Assembly: GCA_022340285.1 (NCBI GenBank)
Contig: JAJDOG010000109.1
Span: 1-32,922, forward strand
From: Betaproteobacteria bacterium
GTDB lineage: Bacteria > Pseudomonadota > Gammaproteobacteria > Burkholderiales > SG8-39
DNA: 32,922 nucleotides
Direction of reading: 5' to 3'
This document shows, piece after piece, positions 1 through 8,782 of the stretch. The first letter of the stretch is position 1; every line of letters begins with the position of its first letter. The notes beneath the pieces were generated by a model. That model was not told where the DNA came from, made no database searches, and saw nothing but the letters and a program-made list of their open reading frames with translations. Both the position numbers and the translations under genes were made by a program.

Positions 1-600
1 GCCTGCGCCTCCGTGCACGGCGCGAACCGGCTCGGCACGAACTCGCTCACCGATCTGGTCGTGCTCGGCAAGGCTGCCGGCGACTCGGTGATCCGGTTCC
101 TGAAGGAAAACCCGGGTCACAGGCCCCTCCCGAAAGACGCCGGCGACCGCTCGCTTGCGCGCCTTGCACGGCTCGACGGGCAGAAGGACGGCGAGAGCGT
201 GCCCAGGGTTGCGGACGACTTGCGCCGGACCATGCAGGCGCACTGCGGCGTTTTCCGCTTCCCGGACCTGCTCGCCGAGGGCGTGCGCATGATCCGCGAG
301 CTCAGCGCGCGCGTGGCGCGGACCGAGATCAAGGACAAGAGCAAGATCTTCAACACCGCCCGCGTCGAGGCGCTCGAGCTGGACAACCTGATGGAGGTTG
401 CGCGGGCCACGATGTTCGCCGCCGAGGCACGCAAGGAGTCGCGCGGCGCGCACGACCGCGCCGACTTCCACGAACGCGACGACGCGAATTGGCTGAAGCA
501 CAGCCTGTGGTTCAAGGAGGGCGACCGGCTCGAGTACAAACCCGTGACCCTCAAGCCGCTTACCGCGGAGACGATCGCGCCCAAGGCGCGCACGTATTAG
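1..600 (+). CDS. sdhA: Succinate dehydrogenase flavoprotein subunit, C-terminal part (cut by window edge)
   Basis: The reading frame is open from base 1 and ends at TAG 598-600, so only the last 199 residues are present; the full protein would be close to 590. It begins inside the C-terminal part of the FAD domain, with the HGANRLGTNSLTDLVV motif; in this family the Arg of GANR contacts the dicarboxylate substrate. The helical and C-terminal domain follows (QAHCGVFR, KSKIFNTARVEALELDNL, ARKESRGAH, and a C-terminal SLWFKEGDRLEYKPV stretch). SdhA oxidises succinate to fumarate with covalently bound FAD and passes electrons to SdhB at the inner membrane (complex II). It is followed 28 bases later by sdhB and then by the flavinylation factor gene sdhE. 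The membrane-anchor genes sdhC and sdhD are presumably upstream and out of view. The identification is firm; only the N-terminus is missing. Confidence 0.97.
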   Translation, partial: ACASVHGANRLGTNSLTDLVVLGKAAGDSVIRFLKENPGHRPLPKDAGDRSLARLARLDGQKDGESVPRVADDLRRTMQAHCGVFRFPDLLAEGVRMIRELSARVARTEIKDKSKIFNTARVEALELDNLMEVARATMFAAEARKESRGAHDRADFHERDDANWLKHSLWFKEGDRLEYKPVTLKPLTAETIAPKARTY

Positions 601-628
601 AAACGAAACGTAGTAACGGAGACCCCGC

Positions 629-1324
629 ATGCGAGTCAGCATCTACCGGTACGATCCGGACCGCGACGCGAAGCCCTACATGAAGGACTACGACGTCCCG
701 GTCGACGAGGGCGATCGCATGCTGCTGGATCTGCTCGTCAAGGTGAAGACGATGGACGACTCGTTCGCGTTCCGGCGTTCCTGCCGCGAGGGAGTCTGCG
801 GGTCCGACGCGATGAACATCAATGGCACGAACGGCCTCGCCTGCATCACCCCGGTGGCGGAGCTGAAGGATCCGGTCGTGCTGCGGCCGCTGCCCGGCTT
901 GCCGGTGATCCGCGACCTGATCGTGGACATGACGCAATTCTTCAAGCAGTACAACTCCGTCAAGCCCTACCTCATCAACAATGACCCGCCTCCCGAGCGG
1001 GAGCGCTTGCAGTCTCCCGAGGAGCGTGCCGAGCTGGACGGGCTGTACGAGTGCATCCTCTGCGCGTGCTGCTCGACCTCGTGTCCGTCGTTCTGGTGGA
1101 ACCCGGACAAGTTCGTGGGCCCGGCTGGGCTGCTGCAGGCCTACCGGTTTCTCGCGGACAGCCGCGATCACGCGACCAACGAGCGGCTCGACAATCTCGA
1201 AGATCCGTACCGGCTCTTCCGGTGCCACACGATCATGAATTGCGTGGACGTGTGCCCGAAGAACCTCAATCCCACGCGCGCGATCGGCAAGATCAAGGAC
1301 CTGATGGTCAGGCGGACCGTCTGA
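629..1324 (+). CDS. sdhB: Succinate dehydrogenase iron-sulfur subunit
   Basis: This is a complete 231-residue protein of the usual length. The N-terminal ferredoxin domain has the [2Fe-2S] ligands C52, C57, D60 and C72; Asp in the third place is typical of SdhB. The C-terminal domain has C142-x2-C145-x2-C148-x3-C152-P for the [4Fe-4S] and [3Fe-4S] clusters, and C199 and C205-x3-C209-P complete the set. It carries electrons from the SdhA flavin to ubiquinone bound at the SdhB/C/D interface. The ATG at 629 has a GGAGA Shine-Dalgarno at 618-622. It lies between sdhA and sdhE with gaps of 28 and 17 bases, so the three are almost certainly one transcript. No ligand is missing. Confidence 0.98.
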   Translation: MRVSIYRYDPDRDAKPYMKDYDVPVDEGDRMLLDLLVKVKTMDDSFAFRRSCREGVCGSDAMNINGTNGLACITPVAELKDPVVLRPLPGLPVIRDLIVDMTQFFKQYNSVKPYLINNDPPPERERLQSPEERAELDGLYECILCACCSTSCPSFWWNPDKFVGPAGLLQAYRFLADSRDHATNERLDNLEDPYRLFRCHTIMNCVDVCPKNLNPTRAIGKIKDLMVRRTV

Positions 1325-1341
1325 TCCGGAGGGCTGGCGAC

Positions 1342-1593
1342 GTGACCGCGGGTATCGCCCAGGAAGACTTGCGCCGGCTGCGCTGGCATTGCCGGCGCGG
1401 TATGCTGGAGAACGATCTGGTGCTGAGCCGGTTTCTGGATCGGCGCGCCGATACGCTGGACCGTGAGACCCTTGAGCATCTGAACGAACTGCTCGAGCTC
1501 GGCGACAACGAGCTATGGGATCTGATATGCGGGCGGGGCGATTGCCCCGACGCGCGGCTGATTCCGACGCTGCAGCTGCTGCGCGAGGCGTGA
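1342..1593 (+). CDS. sdhE: SdhE flavinylation / succinate dehydrogenase assembly factor
   Basis: This small 83-residue protein is of the SdhE (YgfY, DUF339) family, which promotes covalent FAD attachment to SdhA. The signature [14 protein letters not shown] around residues 18-31 contains the RGxxE motif used to contact SdhA, and the C-terminal half ([16 protein letters not shown]) matches the family's helical bundle. The frame stays open far upstream into sdhB, but the sensible start is GTG 1342, because GGAGGG at 1328-1333 lies 8 bases before it and the resulting length is normal. The position between sdhB and gltA fits the role. An upstream start would add about 97 residues of off-frame sdhB sequence and is not credible. 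Confidence 0.93.
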   Translation: MTAGIAQEDLRRLRWHCRRGMLENDLVLSRFLDRRADTLDRETLEHLNELLELGDNELWDLICGRGDCPDARLIPTLQLLREA

Positions 1594-1627
1594 ACCACCA
1601 CGTCTGCGCGACAACGAGGAGAGAGCG

Positions 1628-2917
1628 ATGAGCGACAAGGCGGTTTTGAGCTGGGGTAAGGGCAAATCGGCCGAATTCCCGGTCCTTGAGGGATCGATCG
1701 GACCGGACGTGGTCGATATTCGTACCCTCTACGGCACGACCGGGTTGTTCACCTATGACCCGGGATTCCTGTCGACCGGCAGCTGCATGTCAAGGATCAC
1801 GTACATCGACGGCGATCAGGGAATCCTGCTCTACCGCGGCTACCCCATCGAGCAGCTGGCCGAAAAATGTGACTTCCCCGAAGTGGCCTATCTGCTGAAG
1901 CATGGAGAGCTGCCGAACAAGGATCAGTACAACGACTGGACCGGCCGCATCACCCGGCACACCATGGTGCACGATCAATTGACGCGGTTCTACACCGGCT
2001 TCCGGCGCGATGCGCACCCGATGGCGGTGCTCGTCGGGGTCGTCGGGGCGCTGTCCGCGTTCTACCACGACTCGCTCGACATCAACGATCCCGAGCATCG
2101 CATCATCGCCGCCATCCGGTTGATCGCCAAGATGCCGACGATCGTCGCGATGGCCTACAAGTACAACGCCGGCCAGCCGTTCATGTATCCGCGGAACGAC
2201 CTGAGCTACACCGCGAACTTCATGCACATGATGTTCGCGACGCCTTGCGAGAACTACGAGCCCAATCCGGTTCTGGTGCGAGCGCTGGACCGCATTCTGA
2301 TCCTGCACGCGGATCACGAGCAGAACGCCTCGACCTCGACTGTCCGGCTGGCGGGATCCTCCGGGGCGAACCCGTTCGCCTGCGTCTCGGCGGGGATCGC
2401 CTGTCTGTGGGGCCCGGCACACGGTGGCGCGAACGAGGCGGCGCTGAACATGCTGGAGCAGATCGGCGACGCGTCGAAGATCGGCGAGTTCCTGAAGAAG
2501 GTGAAGGAGAAGAACTCGGGCGTCAAGCTGATGGGATTCGGCCACCGCGTCTACAGGAACTACGATCCGCGCGCAAAGCTGATGCGCCAGACGTGCCACG
2601 AGGTGCTGAACGAGCTCGGATTGCAGGACGATCGTCTGTTCAAGCTCGCTATCGCGCTCGAGAAGGTCGCGTTGGAGGACGACTATTTTGTCCAGAAGAA
2701 GCTCTACCCGAACGTCGACTTCTACTCGGGGATCGTGCAACGCGCGCTCGGGATTCCCGTCAAGCTTTTCACCGGGATCTTCGCGCTCGCGCGCACGGCC
2801 GGATGGGTCGCGCAGTGGAACGAGATGATCGCCGACCCGGAGCAGAAGATCGGCCGGCCGCGGCAGCTCTACATCGGCGCGCCGCGACGCGAGTATGTCC
2901 CGATAGACAAGCGTTGA
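1628..2917 (+). CDS. gltA: Citrate synthase, hexameric (type II)
   Basis: This 429-residue enzyme condenses acetyl-CoA and oxaloacetate to citrate. The catalytic triad is visible: H265 in [12 protein letters not shown]306 in [15 protein letters not shown] and D364 in PNVDFYSGI. The [12 protein letters not shown] motif (227-237) is also intact. Its length and the N-terminal beta-rich extension match the Gram-negative type II enzymes, which form hexamers and are usually inhibited by NADH; that regulation is inferred from the family. ATG 1628 follows AGGAGAG at 1617-1623. It follows sdhE by 34 bases and precedes sucA, whose leader holds overlapping inverted repeats. This neighbourhood is typical of betaproteobacteria. 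Confidence 0.98.
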   Translation: MSDKAVLSWGKGKSAEFPVLEGSIGPDVVDIRTLYGTTGLFTYDPGFLSTGSCMSRITYIDGDQGILLYRGYPIEQLAEKCDFPEVAYLLKHGELPNKDQYNDWTGRITRHTMVHDQLTRFYTGFRRDAHPMAVLVGVVGALSAFYHDSLDINDPEHRIIAAIRLIAKMPTIVAMAYKYNAGQPFMYPRNDLSYTANFMHMMFATPCENYEPNPVLVRALDRILILHADHEQNASTSTVRLAGSSGANPFACVSAGIACLWGPAHGGANEAALNMLEQIGDASKIGEFLKKVKEKNSGVKLMGFGHRVYRNYDPRAKLMRQTCHEVLNELGLQDDRLFKLAIALEKVALEDDYFVQKKLYPNVDFYSGIVQRALGIPVKLFTGIFALARTAGWVAQWNEMIADPEQKIGRPRQLYIGAPRREYVPIDKR

Positions 2918-2941
2918 TAAGCCGTTGAAGAGTTTTTGCTT

Positions 2942-2963
2942 CGGCACAACCGTGCCGGCACGG
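2942..2963. repeat. Overlapping inverted repeats in the gltA-sucA spacer
   Basis: A perfect 14-bp palindrome, CCGTGCCGGCACGG, lies at 2950-2963. Its left half can alternatively pair with an upstream copy: CGGCAC at 2942-2947 with GTGCCG at 2952-2957 (loop AACC). CGGCAC occurs again at 2956-2961. The two hairpins are mutually exclusive because they share 2952-2957. The element ends three bases before the ACGGAG Shine-Dalgarno of sucA (2966-2971 upstream of ATG 2978), so it could act as an operator or as a switch on translation. No T-run follows it, which argues against a terminator. Confidence 0.5.
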
Positions 2964-2977
2964 GAACGGAGCGACCC

Positions 2978-5824
2978 ATGAGCGGAATGAAGCAGCTCCT
3001 GGCGAATTCCTATCTGTTCGGCGGCAATGCGCCGTTCGTGGAGGAGCTGTACGAGAGCTACCTCGACAATCCGCAGTCGGTGCCTGAGAGCTGGCGCGAT
3101 TACTTCGACAAGCTCCAGCTGGTGCCGGGTGGTGCTCAGGGCGGGCACGACGGACGCGACATGGCCCATGCACCGGTCGTGGCTTCCTTTGCGCAACGCG
3201 CACGGCGGGGCATATTGCGTGCGCCGCACGTGCCCACCGATCGGGGCGTCAACCGGAAACAGGTCTATGTCCTGCTTCTCATCGCCGCCTACCGCACGCT
3301 CGGCTCGCGCTGGGCTCAGCTCGATCCGCTCAAGCGGCTGTCGCGGCCGCAGATCCCGGAGCTGGAGCCCGCGTTCTACGACCTCATCGACGCCGACATG
3401 GATACGGTGTTCAACACCGGCACTCTGGTCGGACCGGAAGAGGCGACGCTCCGCGAGATCATGCAGATCCTGCGGGACACGTATACCGCCACGATCGGCG
3501 CCGAGTACATGTACATCGCGGATACGGCGCAGAAGAACTGGATCCAGAGCCGGCTCGAGCCCGTCCGCGGCAAGTTCGGATTTCCGGCGGAGCAGAAGCG
3601 CCGGCTGCTCGAGCGCGTGACGGCTGCCGAGACGCTCGAGAAATATCTGCACACACGCTACGTGGGCCAGAAACGCTTCTCGCTGGAGGGCGGGGAGACG
3701 CTGATTCCGGTCATGGACGAGATCGTCCGGCGCGCCGGAAGCCAGGGGGTCGAGGAACTGGTTGTCGGAATGGCCCACCGCGGCCGCCTGAACGTGCTGG
3801 TCAACACGATCGGCAAATCGCCCAAGGAGCTCTTCGCCGAGTTCGAGGGTCAACACGTTTCCAATCTGTCCTCGGGGGACGTGAAGTATCACAACGGCTT
3901 CTCGGCGGACGTGTCCACGCCTGGCGGCCCGGTGCACATCACGCTGGCTTTCAACCCGTCGCACCTGGAGATCGTCAATCCCGTCGTGGAGGGATCGGTG
4001 CGCGCGCGCCAGCATCGGCGGCAGGACCGGAGCGGGGACCGGGTGCTGCCCGTGCTGATCCATGGCGACGCGGCGTTCGCCGGGCAGGGCGTCGTGATGG
4101 AGACGCTCAACCTTTCGCAGACGCGCGGCTTTGCGACGGGCGGAACGGTACACGTGATCGTCAACAACCAGATCGGCTTCACGACCTCGGATACGCGCGA
4201 TGCGCGCTCCACCACCTACTGCACGGACGTCGCGAAGATGATCGAAGCGCCGATCTTTCACGTGAACGCCGACGACCCGGAGGCGGCGCTCTTCGTGACT
4301 CAGCTCGCGATGGACTATCGCAAGGAGTTCAAGCGCGACATCGTGATCGACCTGGTCTGCTTCCGCAAGCTCGGCCACAACGAGCAGGACGAGCCCTTCG
4401 TGACCCAGCCGCTGATGTACAAGAAGATCAGCCAGCATCAGGGAACGCGCCGTCTGTACGCCGAGAAGCTGATCACGGAAGGGGTCATCCAGGAGGGCGA
4501 ACCGGAGAGCCTCATCGCGGCGTATCGGCAGGCCCTCGACGAAGGGCGGCACACCGCCAGTACGACGTTATCGAACTTCCAGCGCAAGTATGCGGTGGAC
4601 TGGACGCCATTTCTCAATACCAAGTGGACGGACCAGGCCGATACCGCGGTTCCCGTCGACGAGCTGAGGCGTCTCGCCGAGCGGCTCACGTCTGCGCCGG
4701 ACGGATTCATGCTCCACCCGGTGGTGGCGCGCGTGATGCAGGCGCGCAGCGAAATGGGCAAGGGCAAGAAGATGCTCGACTGGGGCATGGGCGAGATCCT
4801 CGCCTACGCCTCGCTGCTCGTCTCGGGCTACGGGGTTCGCGTTTCCGGCCAGGATGCCGGGCGCGGCACGTTCGCCCACCGCCACGCGGTGCTGCACGAC
4901 CAGAATCGCGAGAAGTGGGATGCCGGTACCTACGTGCCGCTGTCGAACCTCCAGGAGAACCAGGCCGACTTCGTCGTGATCGACTCGGTCCTCTCGGAGG
5001 AGGCGGTGCTCGGGTTCGAGTACGGATATTCCTGTGCGGAGCCGAACGAGCTCGTGGTGTGGGAGGCGCAGTTCGGCGACTTCGCCAATGGCGCGCAGGT
5101 CGTCATCGACCAGTTCATCACGTCCGGCGAGGCGAAATGGGGCCGGATGTGCGGCCTCGTCATGCTGCTTCCCCACGGCTACGAAGGTCAAGGGCCCGAG
5201 CATTCCTCGGCGCGGCTGGAGCGCTACCTGCAGCTCACGGCGGAACACAACATCCAAGTCTGCGTGCCGAGCACGCCGGCGCAGATCTTTCACCTCCTGC
5301 GCCGGCAGATGGTGCGGCCGTTCAGGAAGCCACTCGTCATCATGACGCCCAAGTCGCTCTTGAGAAAGCCGGAGGCCGTATCGAGCCTGCGGGAGCTGGC
5401 ACACGGCGGATTCCAGACGGTAATCGGGGAGGTCGATGCGCTCGAGCCCGCGGTGGTGTCGCGAATCGTCGCGTGCAGCGGCAAGGTCTACTATGATCTG
5501 CTGGCCGCGCGTCGGGAGCGGCGGCTGGACAGCATCGCTGTGATCCGCATCGAGCAGCTGTACCCCTTCCCGCACGAGCAGTTCACCGCCGAGATCCGTC
5601 GCTACCCGAACGCCGACGAAGTGGTCTGGTGCCAGGAAGAGCCGGAGAACCAGGGCGCCTGGTATCAGTCCCAGCATTACCTGCGCGAGAACATGCGCAC
5701 GGGGCAGAAGCTGTACTACGCGGGCCGACCGTCGTCGGCGTCGCCGGCAGTCGGGTACACGGCGAAGCACATTGAGCAACAGAAGAAGCTGGTCGACACG
5801 GCGTTCGGCCCGTTCGAAGGATGA
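2978..5824 (+). CDS. sucA: 2-oxoglutarate dehydrogenase E1 component
   Basis: This 948-residue thiamine-diphosphate enzyme decarboxylates 2-oxoglutarate and transfers the succinyl group to the lipoyl arm of SucB. The N-terminus NSYLFGGNAPFVEELYESYL is the conserved E1o start that binds E2. Further landmarks are HRGRLNVL, FNPSHLEIVNPVVEGSVRARQ, the ThDP/Mg motif GDAAFAGQGVV (from residue about 363) ending in VNNQIGFTT, HNEQDEP near 467, and the transketolase-like C-terminal half with LLPHGYEGQGPEHSS. ATG 2978 is preferred because ACGGAG at 2966-2971 precedes it and homologues begin at this point; an in-frame TTG at 2936 would run through the palindromic leader. A 197-base spacer separates it from sucB. 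Confidence 0.97.
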   Translation: MSGMKQLLANSYLFGGNAPFVEELYESYLDNPQSVPESWRDYFDKLQLVPGGAQGGHDGRDMAHAPVVASFAQRARRGILRAPHVPTDRGVNRKQVYVLLLIAAYRTLGSRWAQLDPLKRLSRPQIPELEPAFYDLIDADMDTVFNTGTLVGPEEATLREIMQILRDTYTATIGAEYMYIADTAQKNWIQSRLEPVRGKFGFPAEQKRRLLERVTAAETLEKYLHTRYVGQKRFSLEGGETLIPVMDEIVRRAGSQGVEELVVGMAHRGRLNVLVNTIGKSPKELFAEFEGQHVSNLSSGDVKYHNGFSADVSTPGGPVHITLAFNPSHLEIVNPVVEGSVRARQHRRQDRSGDRVLPVLIHGDAAFAGQGVVMETLNLSQTRGFATGGTVHVIVNNQIGFTTSDTRDARSTTYCTDVAKMIEAPIFHVNADDPEAALFVTQLAMDYRKEFKRDIVIDLVCFRKLGHNEQDEPFVTQPLMYKKISQHQGTRRLYAEKLITEGVIQEGEPESLIAAYRQALDEGRHTASTTLSNFQRKYAVDWTPFLNTKWTDQADTAVPVDELRRLAERLTSAPDGFMLHPVVARVMQARSEMGKGKKMLDWGMGEILAYASLLVSGYGVRVSGQDAGRGTFAHRHAVLHDQNREKWDAGTYVPLSNLQENQADFVVIDSVLSEEAVLGFEYGYSCAEPNELVVWEAQFGDFANGAQVVIDQFITSGEAKWGRMCGLVMLLPHGYEGQGPEHSSARLERYLQLTAEHNIQVCVPSTPAQIFHLLRRQMVRPFRKPLVIMTPKSLLRKPEAVSSLRELAHGGFQTVIGEVDALEPAVVSRIVACSGKVYYDLLAARRERRLDSIAVIRIEQLYPFPHEQFTAEIRRYPNADEVVWCQEEPENQGAWYQSQHYLRENMRTGQKLYYAGRPSSASPAVGYTAKHIEQQKKLVDTAFGPFEG

Positions 5825-5872
5825 ACCACCGGTATCGGGAAGCACCTTAGCACGCATCTTTCTGATCCGGGC

Positions 5873-5967
5873 GCGGCACGATGCCGCACTGCGTTCCTCA
5901 AGCGGCAACTTTCCCGGGACGGCCCGGCCGCACGAGTGGAACGACCAAGAACAGGGAAGACCAAGAA
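5873..5967. repeat. Small hairpin and near-tandem 16-mers in the sucA-sucB spacer
   Basis: The 197-base gap between sucA and sucB (5825-6021) holds no convincing gene. It contains a short perfect hairpin, GCGGCA (5873-5878) and TGCCGC (5882-5887) around CGA. It also contains a direct repeat of GACCAAGAA at 5943-5951 and 5959-5967, exactly 16 bases apart and followed by similar bases (CAGG and TAGG). No T-run follows the hairpin. The function is unknown; it could be an mRNA processing or regulator site, or chance. Confidence 0.35.
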
Positions 5968-6021
5968 TAGGCACGCCGCAGCAACGCCAAGCCGGGCGCG
6001 GCGCAACGAAACGGAGCGATC

Positions 6022-7284
6022 ATGCTGCTTGAAGTGAAAGTGCCGCAGCTCTCGGAGTCGGTCTCCGAAGCGACACTGCTATCCTGGCACAAGCAGGTCG
6101 GCGAGGCGGTCAAGCGCGACGAGAATCTCATCGACGTCGAGACCGACAAGGTGGTGCTGGAGCTGCCAGCTCCCGCGGACGGCGTGCTCACCAGAATACT
6201 CAAGCCGGAAGGCGGATCCGTCGTCGCCGGAGAGGTGATCGCACAGATCGACACCGAGGCCAAACCGGCTGCCGGCGCCCCGGCGGGTGTGCGACCGGAG
6301 CCCGCCACCGTGGCACCGACTCCGGCGCCTTCCGCGGAAACTGCGCGTACCGATGCCCGGTTGATGCCGGCGGCCCGCAAACTGGTGGAAGAGCAGGGCG
6401 TCGATCCCACCGCGATCGCCGGCAGCGGCCGGGACGGACGCATCACCAAAGCCGATGTCATGGCGCAGATCGGGCGGACCGGCGCCCCCACTCAGCCAGC
6501 GCTCGCGACGCCGCCCCCCGTTGCGGCCAAACCCGCCTTGCCGCCGGCACCGTCGCCGACAGGTCTGGAGGAGGCAGGCGCTGGCCGATCCGAGCAGCGC
6601 GTACCCATGTCGCGCCTGCGCGCGCGCATTGCCGAGCGCCTTGTCCAGGCGCAGCAATCGGCGGCGATCCTCACGACGTTCAACGAAGTCAACATGCAGG
6701 CGGTGATCGACCTGCGCAACAAGTATCGCGAGCGGTTCGAGAAGGAACACGGTGTGCGGCTGGGTTTCATGTCGTTCTTCGTCAAGGCGTCCGTGCATGC
6801 GCTGCGCAAGTACCCCGTGCTGAACGCGTCGGTGGACGGCAACGACATCGTCTATCACGGCTATTTCGACATCGGCATCGCCGTGAGCAGCCCGCGTGGA
6901 CTGGTGGTGCCGATCCTGCGAGATGCGGATCAGCTTCCCCTGGCGGAGATCGAAAAGCAGATCACCGACTTCGGAAAGCGTGCCCAGGACGGGAAGCTCG
7001 GCATCGAGGAACTCACCGGAGGCACGTTCTCCATCTCCAACGGAGGCGTGTTCGGTTCCATGCTTTCGACGCCGATCATCAACCCGCCTCAGAGTGCGAT
7101 CCTCGGGATCCACGCGACCAAGGACCGCCCGGTCGTCGAGGAGGGCCAGATCGTGGTCCGCCCGATGAACTACCTGGCACTCTCCTACGACCACCGCATC
7201 ATCGACGGGCGGGAAGCCGTGCTCGGGCTTGTCGCCATGAAGGAAGCACTCGAAGACCCCGCGCGACTGCTGCTTGATCTTTGA
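6022..7284 (+). CDS. sucB: Dihydrolipoyllysine succinyltransferase (E2 of 2-oxoglutarate dehydrogenase)
   Basis: This 420-residue E2 core protein transfers succinyl groups from its lipoyl arm to CoA. The order is one lipoyl domain (about 1-76) with the lipoylated lysine K43 in [10 protein letters not shown]; an Ala/Pro-rich linker (about 85-110); the peripheral-subunit-binding domain ([13 protein letters not shown]...[11 protein letters not shown], about 115-152); a second Ala/Pro linker; then the catalytic domain ending with [12 protein letters not shown], where H391 and D395 are the active-site pair. A single lipoyl domain and the SWHK start are typical of the 2-oxoglutarate rather than the pyruvate complex. 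GGAG at 6013-6016 supports ATG 6022. It lies between sucA and lpdA. Confidence 0.97.
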   Translation: MLLEVKVPQLSESVSEATLLSWHKQVGEAVKRDENLIDVETDKVVLELPAPADGVLTRILKPEGGSVVAGEVIAQIDTEAKPAAGAPAGVRPEPATVAPTPAPSAETARTDARLMPAARKLVEEQGVDPTAIAGSGRDGRITKADVMAQIGRTGAPTQPALATPPPVAAKPALPPAPSPTGLEEAGAGRSEQRVPMSRLRARIAERLVQAQQSAAILTTFNEVNMQAVIDLRNKYRERFEKEHGVRLGFMSFFVKASVHALRKYPVLNASVDGNDIVYHGYFDIGIAVSSPRGLVVPILRDADQLPLAEIEKQITDFGKRAQDGKLGIEELTGGTFSISNGGVFGSMLSTPIINPPQSAILGIHATKDRPVVEEGQIVVRPMNYLALSYDHRIIDGREAVLGLVAMKEALEDPARLLLDL

Positions 7285-7291
7285 TCGACCG

Positions 7292-7313
7292 GAGGAAGAA
7301 GACATCTCCTCCT
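7292..7313. repeat. GGAGGA / TCCTCC inverted repeat between sucB and lpdA
   Basis: GGAGGA (7292-7297) can pair with TCCTCC (7308-7313) over a 10-base loop, directly behind the sucB stop. A pyrimidine stretch ending in TTT (7318-7320) follows. The GGAGG looks like a Shine-Dalgarno but is about 55 bases from the lpdA ATG. The stem is short for a terminator. It may be an mRNA stability or attenuation element that lowers lpdA readthrough. Confidence 0.3.
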
Positions 7314-7351
7314 CTCTTTACGCTCCTCGTACGTAGCTCATCACCGGAAAA

Positions 7352-8782
7352 ATGGCACAGACATTCGACGTAATCGTGATCGGCGCCGGTCCAGCCGGAT
7401 ACATTGCAGCCGTGCGCGCGGCACAGCTCGGCATGAAGACCGCGTGCGTCGAGGAGTGGAAGACGCCGCAAGGCATCGGCGCACTGGGTGGAACGTGCCT
7501 GAACACGGGCTGCATTCCCTCGAAAGCACTGCTGGAGTCCTCGGAGAACTACGAGCGGGTCCGGCACAAGTTCGAGAGTCACGGCATCGCGATCGCCGGC
7601 GCCAAGATCGACCTCGCCAAGATGATGGCCCGCAAGGACTCGATCGTCACGAAGATGACGAAGGGAATCGAGTTCCTGTTCAAGAAGAACAACATCACCT
7701 GGCTCAAGGGGCATGCCACCCTGGTCGGCAAGGGCGGTGCGGGCTGGCAGGTCGAGGTGTCGGGCGACGGTGGGACCGACGTGGCCGAAGGCAAGGCCAT
7801 CATCATCGCGACGGGTTCAAAGGCTCGCCATCTGCCCGATCTGCCGGTCGACAACGAGGTGGTGTGCGACAACGTCGGCGCGCTCTCGTTCACGGAAGTG
7901 CCCAAGCGGCTCGGGGTGATCGGCGCCGGCGTGATCGGTCTGGAGCTCGGCAGCGTCTGGCGACGCCTCGGCGCCAAGGTCACGGTGCTGGAAGTCCTGC
8001 CGAGTTTTCTGGCGGCGGCCGACGAGAGCATCGCGAAGGCGGCGTGGAAGATCTTCAACGAGCGCCAGAAGCTCGACATCCAGCTCGGCGTCACGATCGT
8101 CAAGACGCAAGTGGGCAAGAAGGGTGTGTCCATCGACTACGAGCAGGACGGCAAGCCACTGAAACTCGAATGCGACAGGCTGGTGGTGTCGATAGGCAGG
8201 ATTCCCAATACCGACCGGCTCGGCGCCGAGAACGTCGGACTCAAGATCGACGAACGCGGGTTCATCGAGGTGGACGCGCACTGCCGCAGCAACCTGCAGA
8301 ACGTCTTCGCGATCGGCGACGTCGTCCGCGGCCCGATGCTCGCGCACAAGGGCGAGGAGGAGGGGGTGATGGTCGCCGAGCTCATTGCCGGTCAAAAAGC
8401 GCACGTCAATCTGGAAACCATCCCGTGGGTCATCTACACCTCGCCGGAGATCGCATGGGTCGGCCGAACCGAACAGCAGCTTCGCGAAGAGGGCACTCCG
8501 TATCGGGTCGGCCAGTTTCCGTTCACGATCAACGGTCGAGCGCTCAGCCAGGACGAAACCGAGGGCTTCGTGAAGATGCTGGCGCACGCAAAGACCGACG
8601 AGATTCTTGGCGTCCATATCATCAACACGCATGCGTCCGAGCTCATCGCGGAGGCGGTCGTCGCGATGGAATTTCGCGCCTGCTCCGAGGATGTCGCCCG
8701 GATCGTGCACGCGCACCCCTCGCTCTCGGAGGTGATGCACGAGGCCGCGCTTGCAGTGGACAAGCGGGCCTTGAACATGTGA
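7352..8782 (+). CDS. lpdA: Dihydrolipoyl dehydrogenase (E3)
   Basis: This 476-residue FAD disulfide oxidoreductase reoxidises the dihydrolipoyl group of SucB with NAD+. The FAD-binding GAGPAGY motif is at 11-17, and the redox disulfide C49-x4-C54 lies in GGTCLNTGCIPSKALL. The NAD-binding GAGVIGLELGSVW motif follows, then the second FAD segment with FAIGDVVRGPMLAHKGEEEG. The C-terminal dimerisation domain has the catalytic pair H455 and E460 in HAHPSLSE. The ATG at 7352 has only a weak GGA ahead of it, so translation may rely on readthrough from sucB or be modest. Its place as last gene of the sucAB-lpd set suggests it serves the 2-oxoglutarate complex; it could be shared with other complexes. 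zapE begins one base after its stop. Confidence 0.97.
   Translation: MAQTFDVIVIGAGPAGYIAAVRAAQLGMKTACVEEWKTPQGIGALGGTCLNTGCIPSKALLESSENYERVRHKFESHGIAIAGAKIDLAKMMARKDSIVTKMTKGIEFLFKKNNITWLKGHATLVGKGGAGWQVEVSGDGGTDVAEGKAIIIATGSKARHLPDLPVDNEVVCDNVGALSFTEVPKRLGVIGAGVIGLELGSVWRRLGAKVTVLEVLPSFLAAADESIAKAAWKIFNERQKLDIQLGVTIVKTQVGKKGVSIDYEQDGKPLKLECDRLVVSIGRIPNTDRLGAENVGLKIDERGFIEVDAHCRSNLQNVFAIGDVVRGPMLAHKGEEEGVMVAELIAGQKAHVNLETIPWVIYTSPEIAWVGRTEQQLREEGTPYRVGQFPFTINGRALSQDETEGFVKMLAHAKTDEILGVHIINTHASELIAEAVVAMEFRACSEDVARIVHAHPSLSEVMHEAALAVDKRALNM

Noticed and set aside
2936-2977. TTG 2936 as an upstream start of sucA
   Set aside because: It would translate the palindromic leader; ATG 2978 has a Shine-Dalgarno and matches the family N-terminus.
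1790-4552. A 920-codon open frame on the minus strand across gltA and sucA
   Set aside because: It is antisense to two clear enzyme genes, its product is rich in Arg, His, Asp and Leu with no motif, and long antisense frames are expected in high-GC codon use.
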